NCBI GenBank assembly: GCA_036377055.1
Contig: DASUZD010000153.1
Coordinates: 1 to 15,228, forward strand
Source of the DNA: DASUZD01 sp036377055
Lineage (GTDB): Bacteria > Actinomycetota > Thermoleophilia > Gaiellales > Gaiellaceae
DNA length: 15,228 nt
Direction of reading: 5' to 3'
Positions 6,028 through 12,743 of this stretch are shown here, piece after piece. A program made the translations under genes and the position numbers. Positions within the stretch are counted from its first letter, which is position 1. Every line of letters begins with the position of its first letter. A model generated the notes under the pieces. The model saw nothing but the letters and a program-made list of their open reading frames with translations, searched no databases and was not told where the DNA came from.

Positions 6028-7161
6028 ATGACCATCGACGTCACCGAACGCCGAGATGCCGGGCGCCGCGCGACGGCGCTCGAGGAGGAGCTCCCGAGCA
6101 GGGAGTTCGACGAGACCACGAACGCGGACGTAACGTGGGAAGGCCCCGACTACGCGAAGTTGCGGCCGATCGTGTGGGGCTTCGCGATGTTCCAGGCGCT
6201 CTACGCGGCCTGCGAGCTGGACCTGTTCGGAAAGCTCTCCAAGGCGCCCGGCCTGACTGCCGACCAGCTCTCGGCCGAGCTTCCGCTGCCGCAGCATTCG
6301 ACGCGACTGCTGTTGCTCACGTGCTCGAGCCTGGAGCTCGTCGTCAAGAACGGCGATCGCTACTACAACAGCTCGGCCGCGGAGAAGCTCCTGGTACCCG
6401 GGAAGCCGAAGTCCGCGATTCCGTTCGTGAAGTCGTCGCAATATCTCCAGTACAAGGGCTTTTACCACCTGCTCGAGGCGCTCCAGCGGGAGACGAACGC
6501 CGGCGTCAAGGAGTACGAGCAGGGTCACCTCTACGACGGGATGTCGGCGAACCCCGAGCTGGAGAAGGTGCTCTACGAGGTGATGGCCGCGATCTGGGAG
6601 CTCTCGCAGGCGGGGCTCGACGACATCGCCGAGCTCCGGCAGGTAAAGCACCTCCTCGACGTCGGCGGCGGGAACGCAGTCGTCGCGTCGCTCGTCCACG
6701 ACAAATATCCGCACTTGCGCATCTCCGTCTTCGATCGACCTTCTGCGTGCGAGCGCGCGAAGAAGACGATCGCAAAGAACGGGAAGCAGGGCAGCATCGA
6801 CGTCATCCCCGGCGACATGTTCAGCACGCCCTTCCCATCGGACCCCGACGCGATCATCTTCTCGCACATCCTCGAGGAGCTGTATCCGAAGGATCGCGAG
6901 CGGCTCATTCGCAGGGCGTACGACGCCTTGCCGAGCGGCGGCCGGCTCTTCGCGTTCGACTTCACGTGCCGGGACGACGAACGCGGCGAGCTCTACGGCG
7001 CTCGGATCTCGCTCTACTTCCTGGTCTGCGCGACCGGCTCCGGGATGGCGTTTCCGCCGAAGGACTATGCCGGGTGGTTCGGCGACGCCGGCTTCAGGGA
7101 CGTGAAGGTCTACCGCGAGCTTCCGTTCGAGCACGCCCTCATCGTGGGGACGAAACCGTGA
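6028..7161 (+). CDS. SAM-dependent methyltransferase, plant-type O-methyltransferase fold, catalytic His absent
   Basis: A 377-residue protein with the two-part architecture of the O-methyltransferase_2 family. An N-terminal winged-helix/dimerisation region (about 50-125) has FAMFQALYAACELDLFGKLS. The C-terminal Rossmann SAM domain has motif I LLDVGGGNA (209-217), the acidic residue of SVFDRPSA, and GDMF after strand 4. In active family members the segment after strand 4 reads LHDW with a catalytic His. Here it is FSHILEELYP (278-287), with Glu283-Glu284 in its place. It may methylate N, S or C, use a different base, or do non-methyltransfer chemistry. GAGGAGG at 6015-6021 supports ATG 6028. 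The 3' end overlaps the convergent PPOX gene by 23 nt. Confidence 0.88.
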   Translation: MTIDVTERRDAGRRATALEEELPSREFDETTNADVTWEGPDYAKLRPIVWGFAMFQALYAACELDLFGKLSKAPGLTADQLSAELPLPQHSTRLLLLTCSSLELVVKNGDRYYNSSAAEKLLVPGKPKSAIPFVKSSQYLQYKGFYHLLEALQRETNAGVKEYEQGHLYDGMSANPELEKVLYEVMAAIWELSQAGLDDIAELRQVKHLLDVGGGNAVVASLVHDKYPHLRISVFDRPSACERAKKTIAKNGKQGSIDVIPGDMFSTPFPSDPDAIIFSHILEELYPKDRERLIRRAYDALPSGGRLFAFDFTCRDDERGELYGARISLYFLVCATGSGMAFPPKDYAGWFGDAGFRDVKVYRELPFEHALIVGTKP

Positions 7162-7669
7162 ACGTCCACTTCGTGACCGACCCGTAGAAGCACGCCCCTC
7201 CGTCCCGCAACGTCGGCTCCGCGATCCAGCCGAAGACGACGCGCGGCCTGACGACGTGCCAGCCGCTCGGCGCGTCCGGGTCGACGTCGTCTCGGTACTT
7301 CGCGTTGTAGGCCTCGACGGTCGCGCGGAGCGCCTCGACGTCCCGCGCGACCTCGGCGAGGCCTTCGACGATCACGACCTCGGCGCCGCTCTCCAGGTGC
7401 ACGGTGATCTCGGGGTTCTGCTCGAGGTTCCGCGCAGCGCGCGACTCGGTCGTGAACGAGAAGCGCGAGTCTCGCCAAACGCCCCAGACCGGCCGCGTGT
7501 GCGGCGTCCCGTCGGGACGAGTCGTCGCGATCCAGTAGAGCTCCGCCGCCTCCAAGCGCTCGGCCGCCCACCGCCAGGGCAGCAACGTCGGCTCGACGTC
7601 CCTCCCGAAGATGCGCGGGCGGCTCGCCGGCGGGTCCGCCGAGCTCGTCGCCACGACGTCCAGGGCCAT
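7139..7669 (-). CDS. PPOX-fold flavin/F420-binding protein
   Basis: A 176-residue split-beta-barrel protein of the pyridoxamine-5'-phosphate-oxidase superfamily. The core strands read LYWIATTRPDGTPHTRPVWG (44-63), RFSFTTESRAARNLEQNPEI (69-88) and VVIVEGLAEV (98-107), and the C-terminus has VVRPRVVFGWI plus TKWTF. Such proteins bind FMN, F420 or haem and reduce or oxidise small molecules; the cofactor cannot be decided here. The longer open frame to 8896 is a shadow of the amine-oxidase gene. ATG 7669 begins the recognisable protein. No Shine-Dalgarno precedes it, so the mRNA may be leaderless. The gene is divergent from the amine-oxidase operon and convergent with the methyltransferase gene. 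Confidence 0.85.
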   Translation of the reverse strand: MALDVVATSSADPPASRPRIFGRDVEPTLLPWRWAAERLEAAELYWIATTRPDGTPHTRPVWGVWRDSRFSFTTESRAARNLEQNPEITVHLESGAEVVIVEGLAEVARDVEALRATVEAYNAKYRDDVDPDAPSGWHVVRPRVVFGWIAEPTLRDGGACFYGSVTKWTFTVSSPR

Positions 7670-7704
7670 GCTCGCAATCGAACACGGGCCGGCTCGCGCG
7701 CGGC

Positions 7705-7796
7705 CACGTCCGGACGTGCGAACGTCCAGGCAGCGCCGAGCGCGGACGCTGCCCGAACGGGCAGACCGCGAGCCGCGGGCGCGTCCCGCCTGGACG
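7705..7796. promoter_or_regulatory. Dyad-rich divergent intergenic region
   Basis: The 177-bp gap between the divergent PPOX and amine-oxidase genes holds three dyads. CACGTCCGGACGTG (7705-7718) is a perfect 14-bp palindrome. CTGCCCG/CGGGCAG (7749-7764) has 7-bp arms around AA. A spaced pair CGTCCAGGC (7723-7731) and GCCTGGACG (7788-7796) encloses the second dyad. This is compatible with operators for a regulator controlling both genes. In GC-rich DNA short dyads also arise by chance, so the evidence is moderate. Confidence 0.4.
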
Positions 7797-7837
7797 GCAA
7801 GCGCGGAGAAGACTTCCCTCGGCGCCTGCTGTAAGTC
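7797..7837 (+). promoter_or_regulatory. Shared upstream element, copy 4, before the amine-oxidase operon
   Basis: GCAAGCGCGGAGAAGA (7797-7812), 19 nt, then TAAGTC (7832-7837). A start site near 7844 would leave only about 3 nt before ATG 7847. That gene has no Shine-Dalgarno, so a leaderless transcript is implied. This copy would drive the long operon from 7847. Confidence 0.5.
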
Positions 7838-7846
7838 GTTACGGCC

Positions 7847-9022
7847 ATGGCTGCGCCGACGGGCACCGAGGTCTCGCACTGGCTCGCGCGCGGCGCGGAC
7901 GCGCCGCCGCCCGCCGCGGAGCTCCCGACCGAGGCCGAGGTCGTGGTCGTCGGCGGCGGCGTCGTCGGCGTCGCGACCGCCTACTGGCTGGCGCGCCGTG
8001 GAGCCGCCCCGCTGCTCCTCGAGGCGCACGGTCTCGCGCACGGCGCGAGCGGTCGGAACGGCGGGCTCGTGCTCGCGGGGCGCTCTCGCCTCGAGGACCC
8101 GGCGACGCTGCGCGCCGTCCTGCGCGAGGAGCGGATCGACGCCGACTACGAGGAGCTCGGGCACCTCGCGCTCGCGAGCTCGGAGAGCGTGCTGGAGCGG
8201 TTTCGCGACGAGCTCGCGCGGCGTCCTCCCGATGCGCCGCCGCTCGACGTTCTCGACCACGCGCAATGCGAGGACCTGCTCGGGATGGCGATCGCGCCGT
8301 CGTTCGCCGGCGGCCGGTGGCTCCCCGGCGGCGCGCTCGCCGATCCGGTCCGGCTCGTCGGCGGGCTTGCCGAGGCCGCGGTCCGGCACGGCGCCGCGCT
8401 CGCGACCTCCACGCGCGTGCTCCGGCTCACCGTGTCGGGCGACGGCGTTCGGATCGAGACGACCCGCGGCCGCGTCCGGGCCGAGCGGGTCGTCGTCGCG
8501 TGCGGGTTCAGGACGGCCGAGCTCGTGGGCGCGGGCGGGCTGCTCCGTCCCGTCCGCGGGCAGATGCTGTCGACCGAGCCCGCGCCGCCGCTCTTCCGTC
8601 CCGGGATGGCCCTCGACTTCGGCACGGTCTACTGGCGCCAGGCCCGCGACGGCGCGATCGTCGCCGGCGGCTGCAACCACGTCGACTTCGCGGCCGAAGC
8701 GACTGCGCGCACCGCCGTGAATCCGCGCATCCAGGCGGCGCTCGAGCGGTTCTTCGCCGAGTCGTTTCCTGGCCTGCCGCCGCTCGCGGTCGCCAGGCGG
8801 TGGGCCGGGATCATGGACGAGACGCTCGACGGACGGCCGGTCGTCGGGCGCTGGCAGTCCGAGCGCGTCTGGCTCGCCGCGGGCTTCGGCGGCCACGGAC
8901 TGCCGCCCGCGCTCGGCGTGGGCCGGGCGCTCGCGGCCGCGCTCGCCGGCGAGCCCGCACGCGAGCTCGAGCCCCTCAGCCCCGAGCGCTTCGCCGAGAA
9001 CGGCGCGGAGGTCGCGGCATGA
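7847..9022 (+). CDS. FAD-dependent amine/amino-acid oxidoreductase (DAO family, OrdL/PuuB-like)
   Basis: A 391-residue flavoenzyme of the D-amino-acid oxidase/glycine oxidase superfamily. The ADP-binding motif VVVVGGGVVGVATAYWLARRG is at 32-52. The substrate-side ASGRNGGLVL (67-76) is typical of gamma-glutamylputrescine-oxidase-like members. The C-terminal FAD-binding strand-helix AAGFGGHGLPPALGVGRALA starts near 344. Such enzymes oxidise secondary or primary amines or amino acids to imines with release of H2O2 or reduced flavin. No covalent-flavin Cys is evident. ATG 7847 is kept because it is the first start and lies directly after the predicted promoter; no ribosome site is seen. The stop overlaps the start of the next VOC gene (ATGA), indicating translational coupling. 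Confidence 0.9.
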   Translation: MAAPTGTEVSHWLARGADAPPPAAELPTEAEVVVVGGGVVGVATAYWLARRGAAPLLLEAHGLAHGASGRNGGLVLAGRSRLEDPATLRAVLREERIDADYEELGHLALASSESVLERFRDELARRPPDAPPLDVLDHAQCEDLLGMAIAPSFAGGRWLPGGALADPVRLVGGLAEAAVRHGAALATSTRVLRLTVSGDGVRIETTRGRVRAERVVVACGFRTAELVGAGGLLRPVRGQMLSTEPAPPLFRPGMALDFGTVYWRQARDGAIVAGGCNHVDFAAEATARTAVNPRIQAALERFFAESFPGLPPLAVARRWAGIMDETLDGRPVVGRWQSERVWLAAGFGGHGLPPALGVGRALAAALAGEPARELEPLSPERFAENGAEVAA

Positions 9023-9816
9023 GCCTGCGCGACGCGCCGCTTCTCTACGTCTTCGTGGACGTCCACGGCCTGCCGCGCGAGCGCGAGCTGCTCGAGACGG
9101 TCGTCGGCTTCCCGGTGATCGAGATCGAGCCGCATCTCCCGCACCACCGCCACGGGGCCGTCAAGTACGACGCCGGCCGGCTGATCTTCTCGGTGAACCT
9201 GTCGTCGCCCGGAAAGTTCCGCGCGGATCGCTCGGACGCGCTCGTCACTGTCTTCGACGTCGATCCGGCGCGCCGCCTCGGCGAGCGCCTCCGCGACTAC
9301 GGCCGCGTCGAGGCGCGCCCCGAAGGCGAGCTCTTCACCGACGCGAGCGGCCACCACTACCTGTTCCGGCCGGCTCCCGGCACGAGCGCCGGGCCTGCCG
9401 CGGCCGAGCTCCGGCTGACGGTCGACGACCTCGCGGCATCGGCGCGCTTCTACGCCGACGTCCTCGACCTCGAGCCGCGAGAGCGCTCGGCGAAGCGCGC
9501 GCGCTTCGCGACCGGCACGATCGACCTCGTCCTCGAGGAGTCGGACAGCGCCGCCGACGGCCGCCTGCCCGACCGGCGGACGTGCCTGATCGTCTTCTAC
9601 ACGGCCGAGATGGACAAGGCGCGGAACGCGCTCGAGGCCCGCGGCCTCGACTTCGGCAACAAGCGCGGCGCGTTCAGCGAGATCGGCGGGACGGCGCGCT
9701 TCGACGACCCGTCGGGGCACCGGTTCTGTCTCTACGAGCCGTCCGCCGAGAGCCTCACGTGGGAGAGCGGACCGAAGGTCAAGCAACTCGCCGCGTCGGG
9801 GGACGCGGCGCTCTGA
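9019..9816 (+). CDS. Two-domain VOC protein (paralog A)
   Basis: A 265-residue protein with two VOC modules. Domain 1 (8-118) has LLYVFVDVHGL, then GAVKYDAGRLIFSVN (46-60) and a closing GHHYLFRP that lacks the usual Glu. Domain 2 (128-242) has LRLTVDDLAASARFYADVL and the closing FDDPSGHRFCLYEPS, with Glu240 at the typical metal position. The histidine expected in the first strand is missing from both domains, so a standard extradiol-dioxygenase metal triad is not visible. The KYDAG-x-x-IF motif links it to the double-VOC proteins starting at 9828 and 12744. The start overlaps the amine-oxidase stop by 4 nt (9019-9022), so the two are probably translated together. The activity is unknown. Confidence 0.83.
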   Translation: MSLRDAPLLYVFVDVHGLPRERELLETVVGFPVIEIEPHLPHHRHGAVKYDAGRLIFSVNLSSPGKFRADRSDALVTVFDVDPARRLGERLRDYGRVEARPEGELFTDASGHHYLFRPAPGTSAGPAAAELRLTVDDLAASARFYADVLDLEPRERSAKRARFATGTIDLVLEESDSAADGRLPDRRTCLIVFYTAEMDKARNALEARGLDFGNKRGAFSEIGGTARFDDPSGHRFCLYEPSAESLTWESGPKVKQLAASGDAAL

Positions 9817-9827
9817 AGGAGGAGCCG

Positions 9828-10796
9828 ATGATCGCCGACAGCCGCCTCGTCTACCTGTTCGCCTACGTCGCCGACCTCGAACGCTCGCGCGCGTTCTACG
9901 AGGACACGCTCGGGCTGAGCGTGATCGAGGAGGACTCGTCGAGCGTGAAGTACGACGCCGGCGAGGTCATCTTCGCGCTCAACCGCGCCGCCGATTACGG
10001 GATCCGGCTCCCCGACGGGCGCGACAACTCGACGGACATCGTCTTCCTCGTCGACGACCTGCGCGCGGTGCAGGCCGCGCTCGAGGAACGAGGCGTGACG
10101 TTCATTCCGGCGGTCTGGTACTCGGTCGGCGGGATCGCCGACTTCTATGACCCGGACGGTCACTGGCTGACGCTGTACGAGCCGTCCGAAGAGGCGATGT
10201 CGTGGCCGAGCGGCAAGCGGATCGCGGCCGTCCGTGAGACGCGCAAGCGGCGGAACGGCTGGGCCGCGAGCGGCGAGACCCGCGCGGCCGCGCCGGACGA
10301 GCTCACGCTGGCCGGGGCCGAGATCATCTACGTCTTCTTCTTCGTGCCGGACGCCGACGAGGCGGAGGTCTTCTACAACCAGGATCTCGGCCTGCGCGAC
10401 ATGGAAGGCGGCCCGTGCAGCCAGGAGACGAGCGACGACGAGGAGGGCGTGATCAAGTACGACACCGGCGGCGTCATCCTCACGACGCACTTCTTCGACG
10501 GGAACCGGAACGAGGTCGAGGTCGCCGAGCACGGCTGCCCGCCGCGCGACCTCGACGTCGAGCACATGAAGGGCACCGCGCCCGCCTTCTACGTCCGCGA
10601 CGTCGAAGGAGCCGTCCGCGCGATCGCCGCGCGCCGGCCGGGGTTCGCGCCGAGGCTCTCGCGGTCCGAGATCGGCGTGGTGGCGACCTGCGAGGACCCG
10701 GGCGGGCACATGTTCTTCCTCTACGAGCCGTCGCAGGCCGCGCTCGCGAAGCCGAGCGGTCGCAAGATTCAGGAGATCCTGGCGGCTCCGCTGTAG
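9828..10796 (+). CDS. Two-domain VOC protein (paralog B)
   Basis: A 322-residue double-VOC protein, the same length as paralog C starting at 12744. Domain 1 (5-120) has YLFAYVADLERSRAFYEDTL, VKYDAGEVIFALN (40-52) and FYDPDGHWLTLYEPSEEA. Domain 2 (165-303) has IIYVFFFVPDADEAEVFYNQ, a Cys-containing loop GGPCSQETSDDEEG, IKYDTGGVILTTHFFDGN (209-226) and PGGHMFFLYEPS. The TH pair after the second KYD motif is shared with paralog C. A charged linker (RETRKRRNG, 136-144) joins the domains. ATG 9828 follows AAGGAGGA closely and lies 11 nt after the previous stop, so it belongs to the operon. It is possibly a metal-dependent lyase, isomerase, dioxygenase or a binding protein; the sequence does not decide. 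Confidence 0.85.
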   Translation: MIADSRLVYLFAYVADLERSRAFYEDTLGLSVIEEDSSSVKYDAGEVIFALNRAADYGIRLPDGRDNSTDIVFLVDDLRAVQAALEERGVTFIPAVWYSVGGIADFYDPDGHWLTLYEPSEEAMSWPSGKRIAAVRETRKRRNGWAASGETRAAAPDELTLAGAEIIYVFFFVPDADEAEVFYNQDLGLRDMEGGPCSQETSDDEEGVIKYDTGGVILTTHFFDGNRNEVEVAEHGCPPRDLDVEHMKGTAPAFYVRDVEGAVRAIAARRPGFAPRLSRSEIGVVATCEDPGGHMFFLYEPSQAALAKPSGRKIQEILAAPL

Positions 10797-10822
10797 CCGG
10801 CGCGCTGAGGAGCCTCCCGTAC

Positions 10823-12655
10823 ATGGCCCCGAGCGGGTCCAACCGCTGGTACCACGACTTCTTCGGCCGCGCGCCCGTGGCCGAGGTGACCGAGGGGCGC
10901 GCCGAGCAGGAGGTCGAGTACCTCCTCAGCGTCCTCGCCGAGCTGCCGCCGGGCGCGCGCGTCCTCGATCTCGCGTCCGGCGGCGGCTCGCGGGCCGTCG
11001 GCCTCGCGCGGGCAGGTTTCGAGGTCGTCGCGCTCGACCTGTCGCGGCGCGCGCTCGAAAGCGCTCGCGAGCTGGCGGATGAGGCGCGCGTTGCGGTCGA
11101 CTGGCGCCGCGTCGACCCGTTGACCGATGCGGGCTGGCCGACGAAGCCGGTCGACGCGGTCGTCTGCATGACCGCGGTCGGCTGGGGGTCGGACGCCGAC
11201 CAGCGGCGGCTGCTGCGTCGCCTCCGCCGGCTCCTCGCGCCAGGCGGGCTCCTCGTCGTCGAGCGGACGCCGTCGTGGCTCGCGGCCACGGAGTGGGAGT
11301 ACGACCCGGTCGCCGGGCGGGCGCGCGGGTCGCTCGGCGGCGTCCCCTTCGACGTCCGGCTCTACCCGACCACCGAGTTGTGCGCCCTCGTCCGCACGGC
11401 CGGCTTCGCCGTCGAGCGCGTGGACGCCGGTCTCGTCCCGGGGCGCGCCCTTGCCGACGAATCGGACGGCGCCGCCATCGTCGCCCGTGCCGTCCCGACG
11501 CCGCCGCGCGCGCTCGCGGTCGCGTCCTGGCGGACGCAGGCGGGACCGCGGCTCGACCTCCGCTACGCGCCGGACGAGGCCGAGCTGCTCGAGCCGCTGC
11601 CGGCGAAGATCTGGAGCTCGCTCGTGCTCGGCACGCGCGACGGCGGCGCGTCCGTGGTCGGCGGCTACGGCGTGGACGACCCCTACGGAGGGGAGCGCGG
11701 CGCGGTCGTCGTCGGCGGATACTTCGGGATTCCCGTCCGGCCGCGCCAGGTGACGTTCGGCTCCGGCGTGACGTCGTTCCTCCACGGGTTGGCGGCGCTC
11801 GCGGACGGAGGCCCCGTCCTCGCGTCCGAGCTCGTCCACGGCGACCTCGAGGCGTGGGCCGGGGCGCAAGGAAGCGAGGCGCGGCTCGTCCCCGAGGCCG
11901 GCGGGCTGGCCGCGTTCCTGGACGAGCTCGACCGCGAGCCCGCGGCCCTCGTCCACCTCGACCGCCCGACGTTCACAGGTCGCCTGCTCGCGCTCGACGA
12001 GCTGGAGGAGCTCACCCAGGCGGCGGCGTGCGTGGGAGCGCCCGTCGTCGTCGACGAGAGCGCGGCGCCGTACCTCGGGCCGAGCGGGAGCGGCGCGACG
12101 ATCGTTCCGCGAACCGAGAACCTCGTCGTGCTCCGCGGCTTCACGAAGGCCTACTCGCTCGGAGGCCTCCGCGCGGCGTTCGCGGTCGCGTCGGCCGGCA
12201 TCGCCGCTCGCGTCCGCGAGGTCGTCCCGCCGCTCCAGGTCGGAGAGCTCGCGCTCCACGCGGCGCTACGGCTCCTCGCCGCGGGCGACGTGTTCGGCCG
12301 CCTGCGCGAGCGCGTGCGAGCCGTCAAGCCACGCGTCGTCGCGCTGCTCGAGGACGCGGGGCTCGAGGTCTTCGCGGGCGAGCCGTTCTTCCCGTGGGTC
12401 GCCGTCGCCGACCCGGGCGGCGCGGCGACGCGGCTCCTCGACCGCTGCGGGGTCCGCGCACTCGCTCCGGCCCCGCCGCCCGGCGCCACCGCCGAGGGGA
12501 TCCAGGTCCTCCGGCTGACGATCCCGCTCGCGCAGGCGCGGCTCGAGCTGCTCGAGGAGCTCCTGCGCGACGGCGCGGCCGACGCCGCCGGGCGCACGCG
12601 GGAGCCGAAGGCGGACGGGGCGGGGCCTTCGGACCTGCTGCGGTTCGCAACGTGA
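10823..12655 (+). CDS. Fusion of a class I methyltransferase and a PLP aminotransferase
   Basis: A 610-residue two-enzyme protein. Residues 1-230 form a Rossmann methyltransferase: YHDFFGR near the N-terminus, motif I VLDLASGGGSR (47-57), VVALDLSRRALESA with the ribose-binding Asp, and LRRLLAPGGLLVVERTP. Residues 235-595 form a fold-type I aminotransferase like HisC/class I-II enzymes. It has FGSGVTSFLHGLAAL (phosphate loop), VVDES with Asp411 for the pyridine nitrogen, GFTKAYSLGGLRAAF with Lys442 as Schiff-base lysine, and RLTIPL with Arg564 for the substrate carboxylate. All main catalytic residues are present. The frame is continuous and the linker (about 228-240) shows no stop, so a real fusion is likely. 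ATG 10823 lies 26 nt after paralog B; a GAGGA at 10807-10811 is the likely ribosome site. The final 25 residues are low-complexity. Confidence 0.88.
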   Translation: MAPSGSNRWYHDFFGRAPVAEVTEGRAEQEVEYLLSVLAELPPGARVLDLASGGGSRAVGLARAGFEVVALDLSRRALESARELADEARVAVDWRRVDPLTDAGWPTKPVDAVVCMTAVGWGSDADQRRLLRRLRRLLAPGGLLVVERTPSWLAATEWEYDPVAGRARGSLGGVPFDVRLYPTTELCALVRTAGFAVERVDAGLVPGRALADESDGAAIVARAVPTPPRALAVASWRTQAGPRLDLRYAPDEAELLEPLPAKIWSSLVLGTRDGGASVVGGYGVDDPYGGERGAVVVGGYFGIPVRPRQVTFGSGVTSFLHGLAALADGGPVLASELVHGDLEAWAGAQGSEARLVPEAGGLAAFLDELDREPAALVHLDRPTFTGRLLALDELEELTQAAACVGAPVVVDESAAPYLGPSGSGATIVPRTENLVVLRGFTKAYSLGGLRAAFAVASAGIAARVREVVPPLQVGELALHAALRLLAAGDVFGRLRERVRAVKPRVVALLEDAGLEVFAGEPFFPWVAVADPGGAATRLLDRCGVRALAPAPPPGATAEGIQVLRLTIPLAQARLELLEELLRDGAADAAGRTREPKADGAGPSDLLRFAT

Positions 12656-12687
12656 GAGAAGACCGGCCGCCGTGCCGGGACGATCAT
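12647..12687 (+). promoter_or_regulatory. Shared upstream element, copy 5, before VOC paralog C
   Basis: GCAACGTGAGAGAAGA (12647-12662), 19 nt, then GATCAT (12682-12687), the same hexamer as copy 2. The element overlaps the last codons and stop of the methyltransferase-aminotransferase fusion. It could give an internal promoter for the last two genes. The start codon at 12744 lies 81 nt beyond the element and has a normal ribosome site. Confidence 0.42.
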
Positions 12688-12699
12688 GGCTCGCGAGCC
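12688..12699. promoter_or_regulatory. 12-bp palindrome just after the predicted -10
   Basis: GGCTCGCGAGCC is a perfect palindrome directly after the GATCAT of copy 5, spanning the expected transcription start. It may be an operator for a dimeric repressor or a small hairpin at the 5' end of the mRNA. It is short, so chance is possible. Confidence 0.3.
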
Positions 12700-12743
12700 G
12701 CGGCAGACGCCGTGCCTCCGACCCGACACGCAAGGAGGTTCGC

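Noticed and set aside
4813..7134. A 773-codon open frame on the minus strand.
   Set aside because: It lies opposite the SnoaL-like and methyltransferase genes, is Arg/Leu/Glu-rich and matches no family. It is a typical antisense shadow in GC-rich DNA.
7847..9022. Naming the DAO-family gene puuB or a sarcosine oxidase gene.
   Set aside because: The fold and ASGRNGG motif are general to the family, and no putrescine-pathway partners are present.
10769..12259. A 496-codon minus-strand open frame opposite the fusion gene.
   Set aside because: No family features; the plus-strand methyltransferase and aminotransferase motifs are unambiguous.
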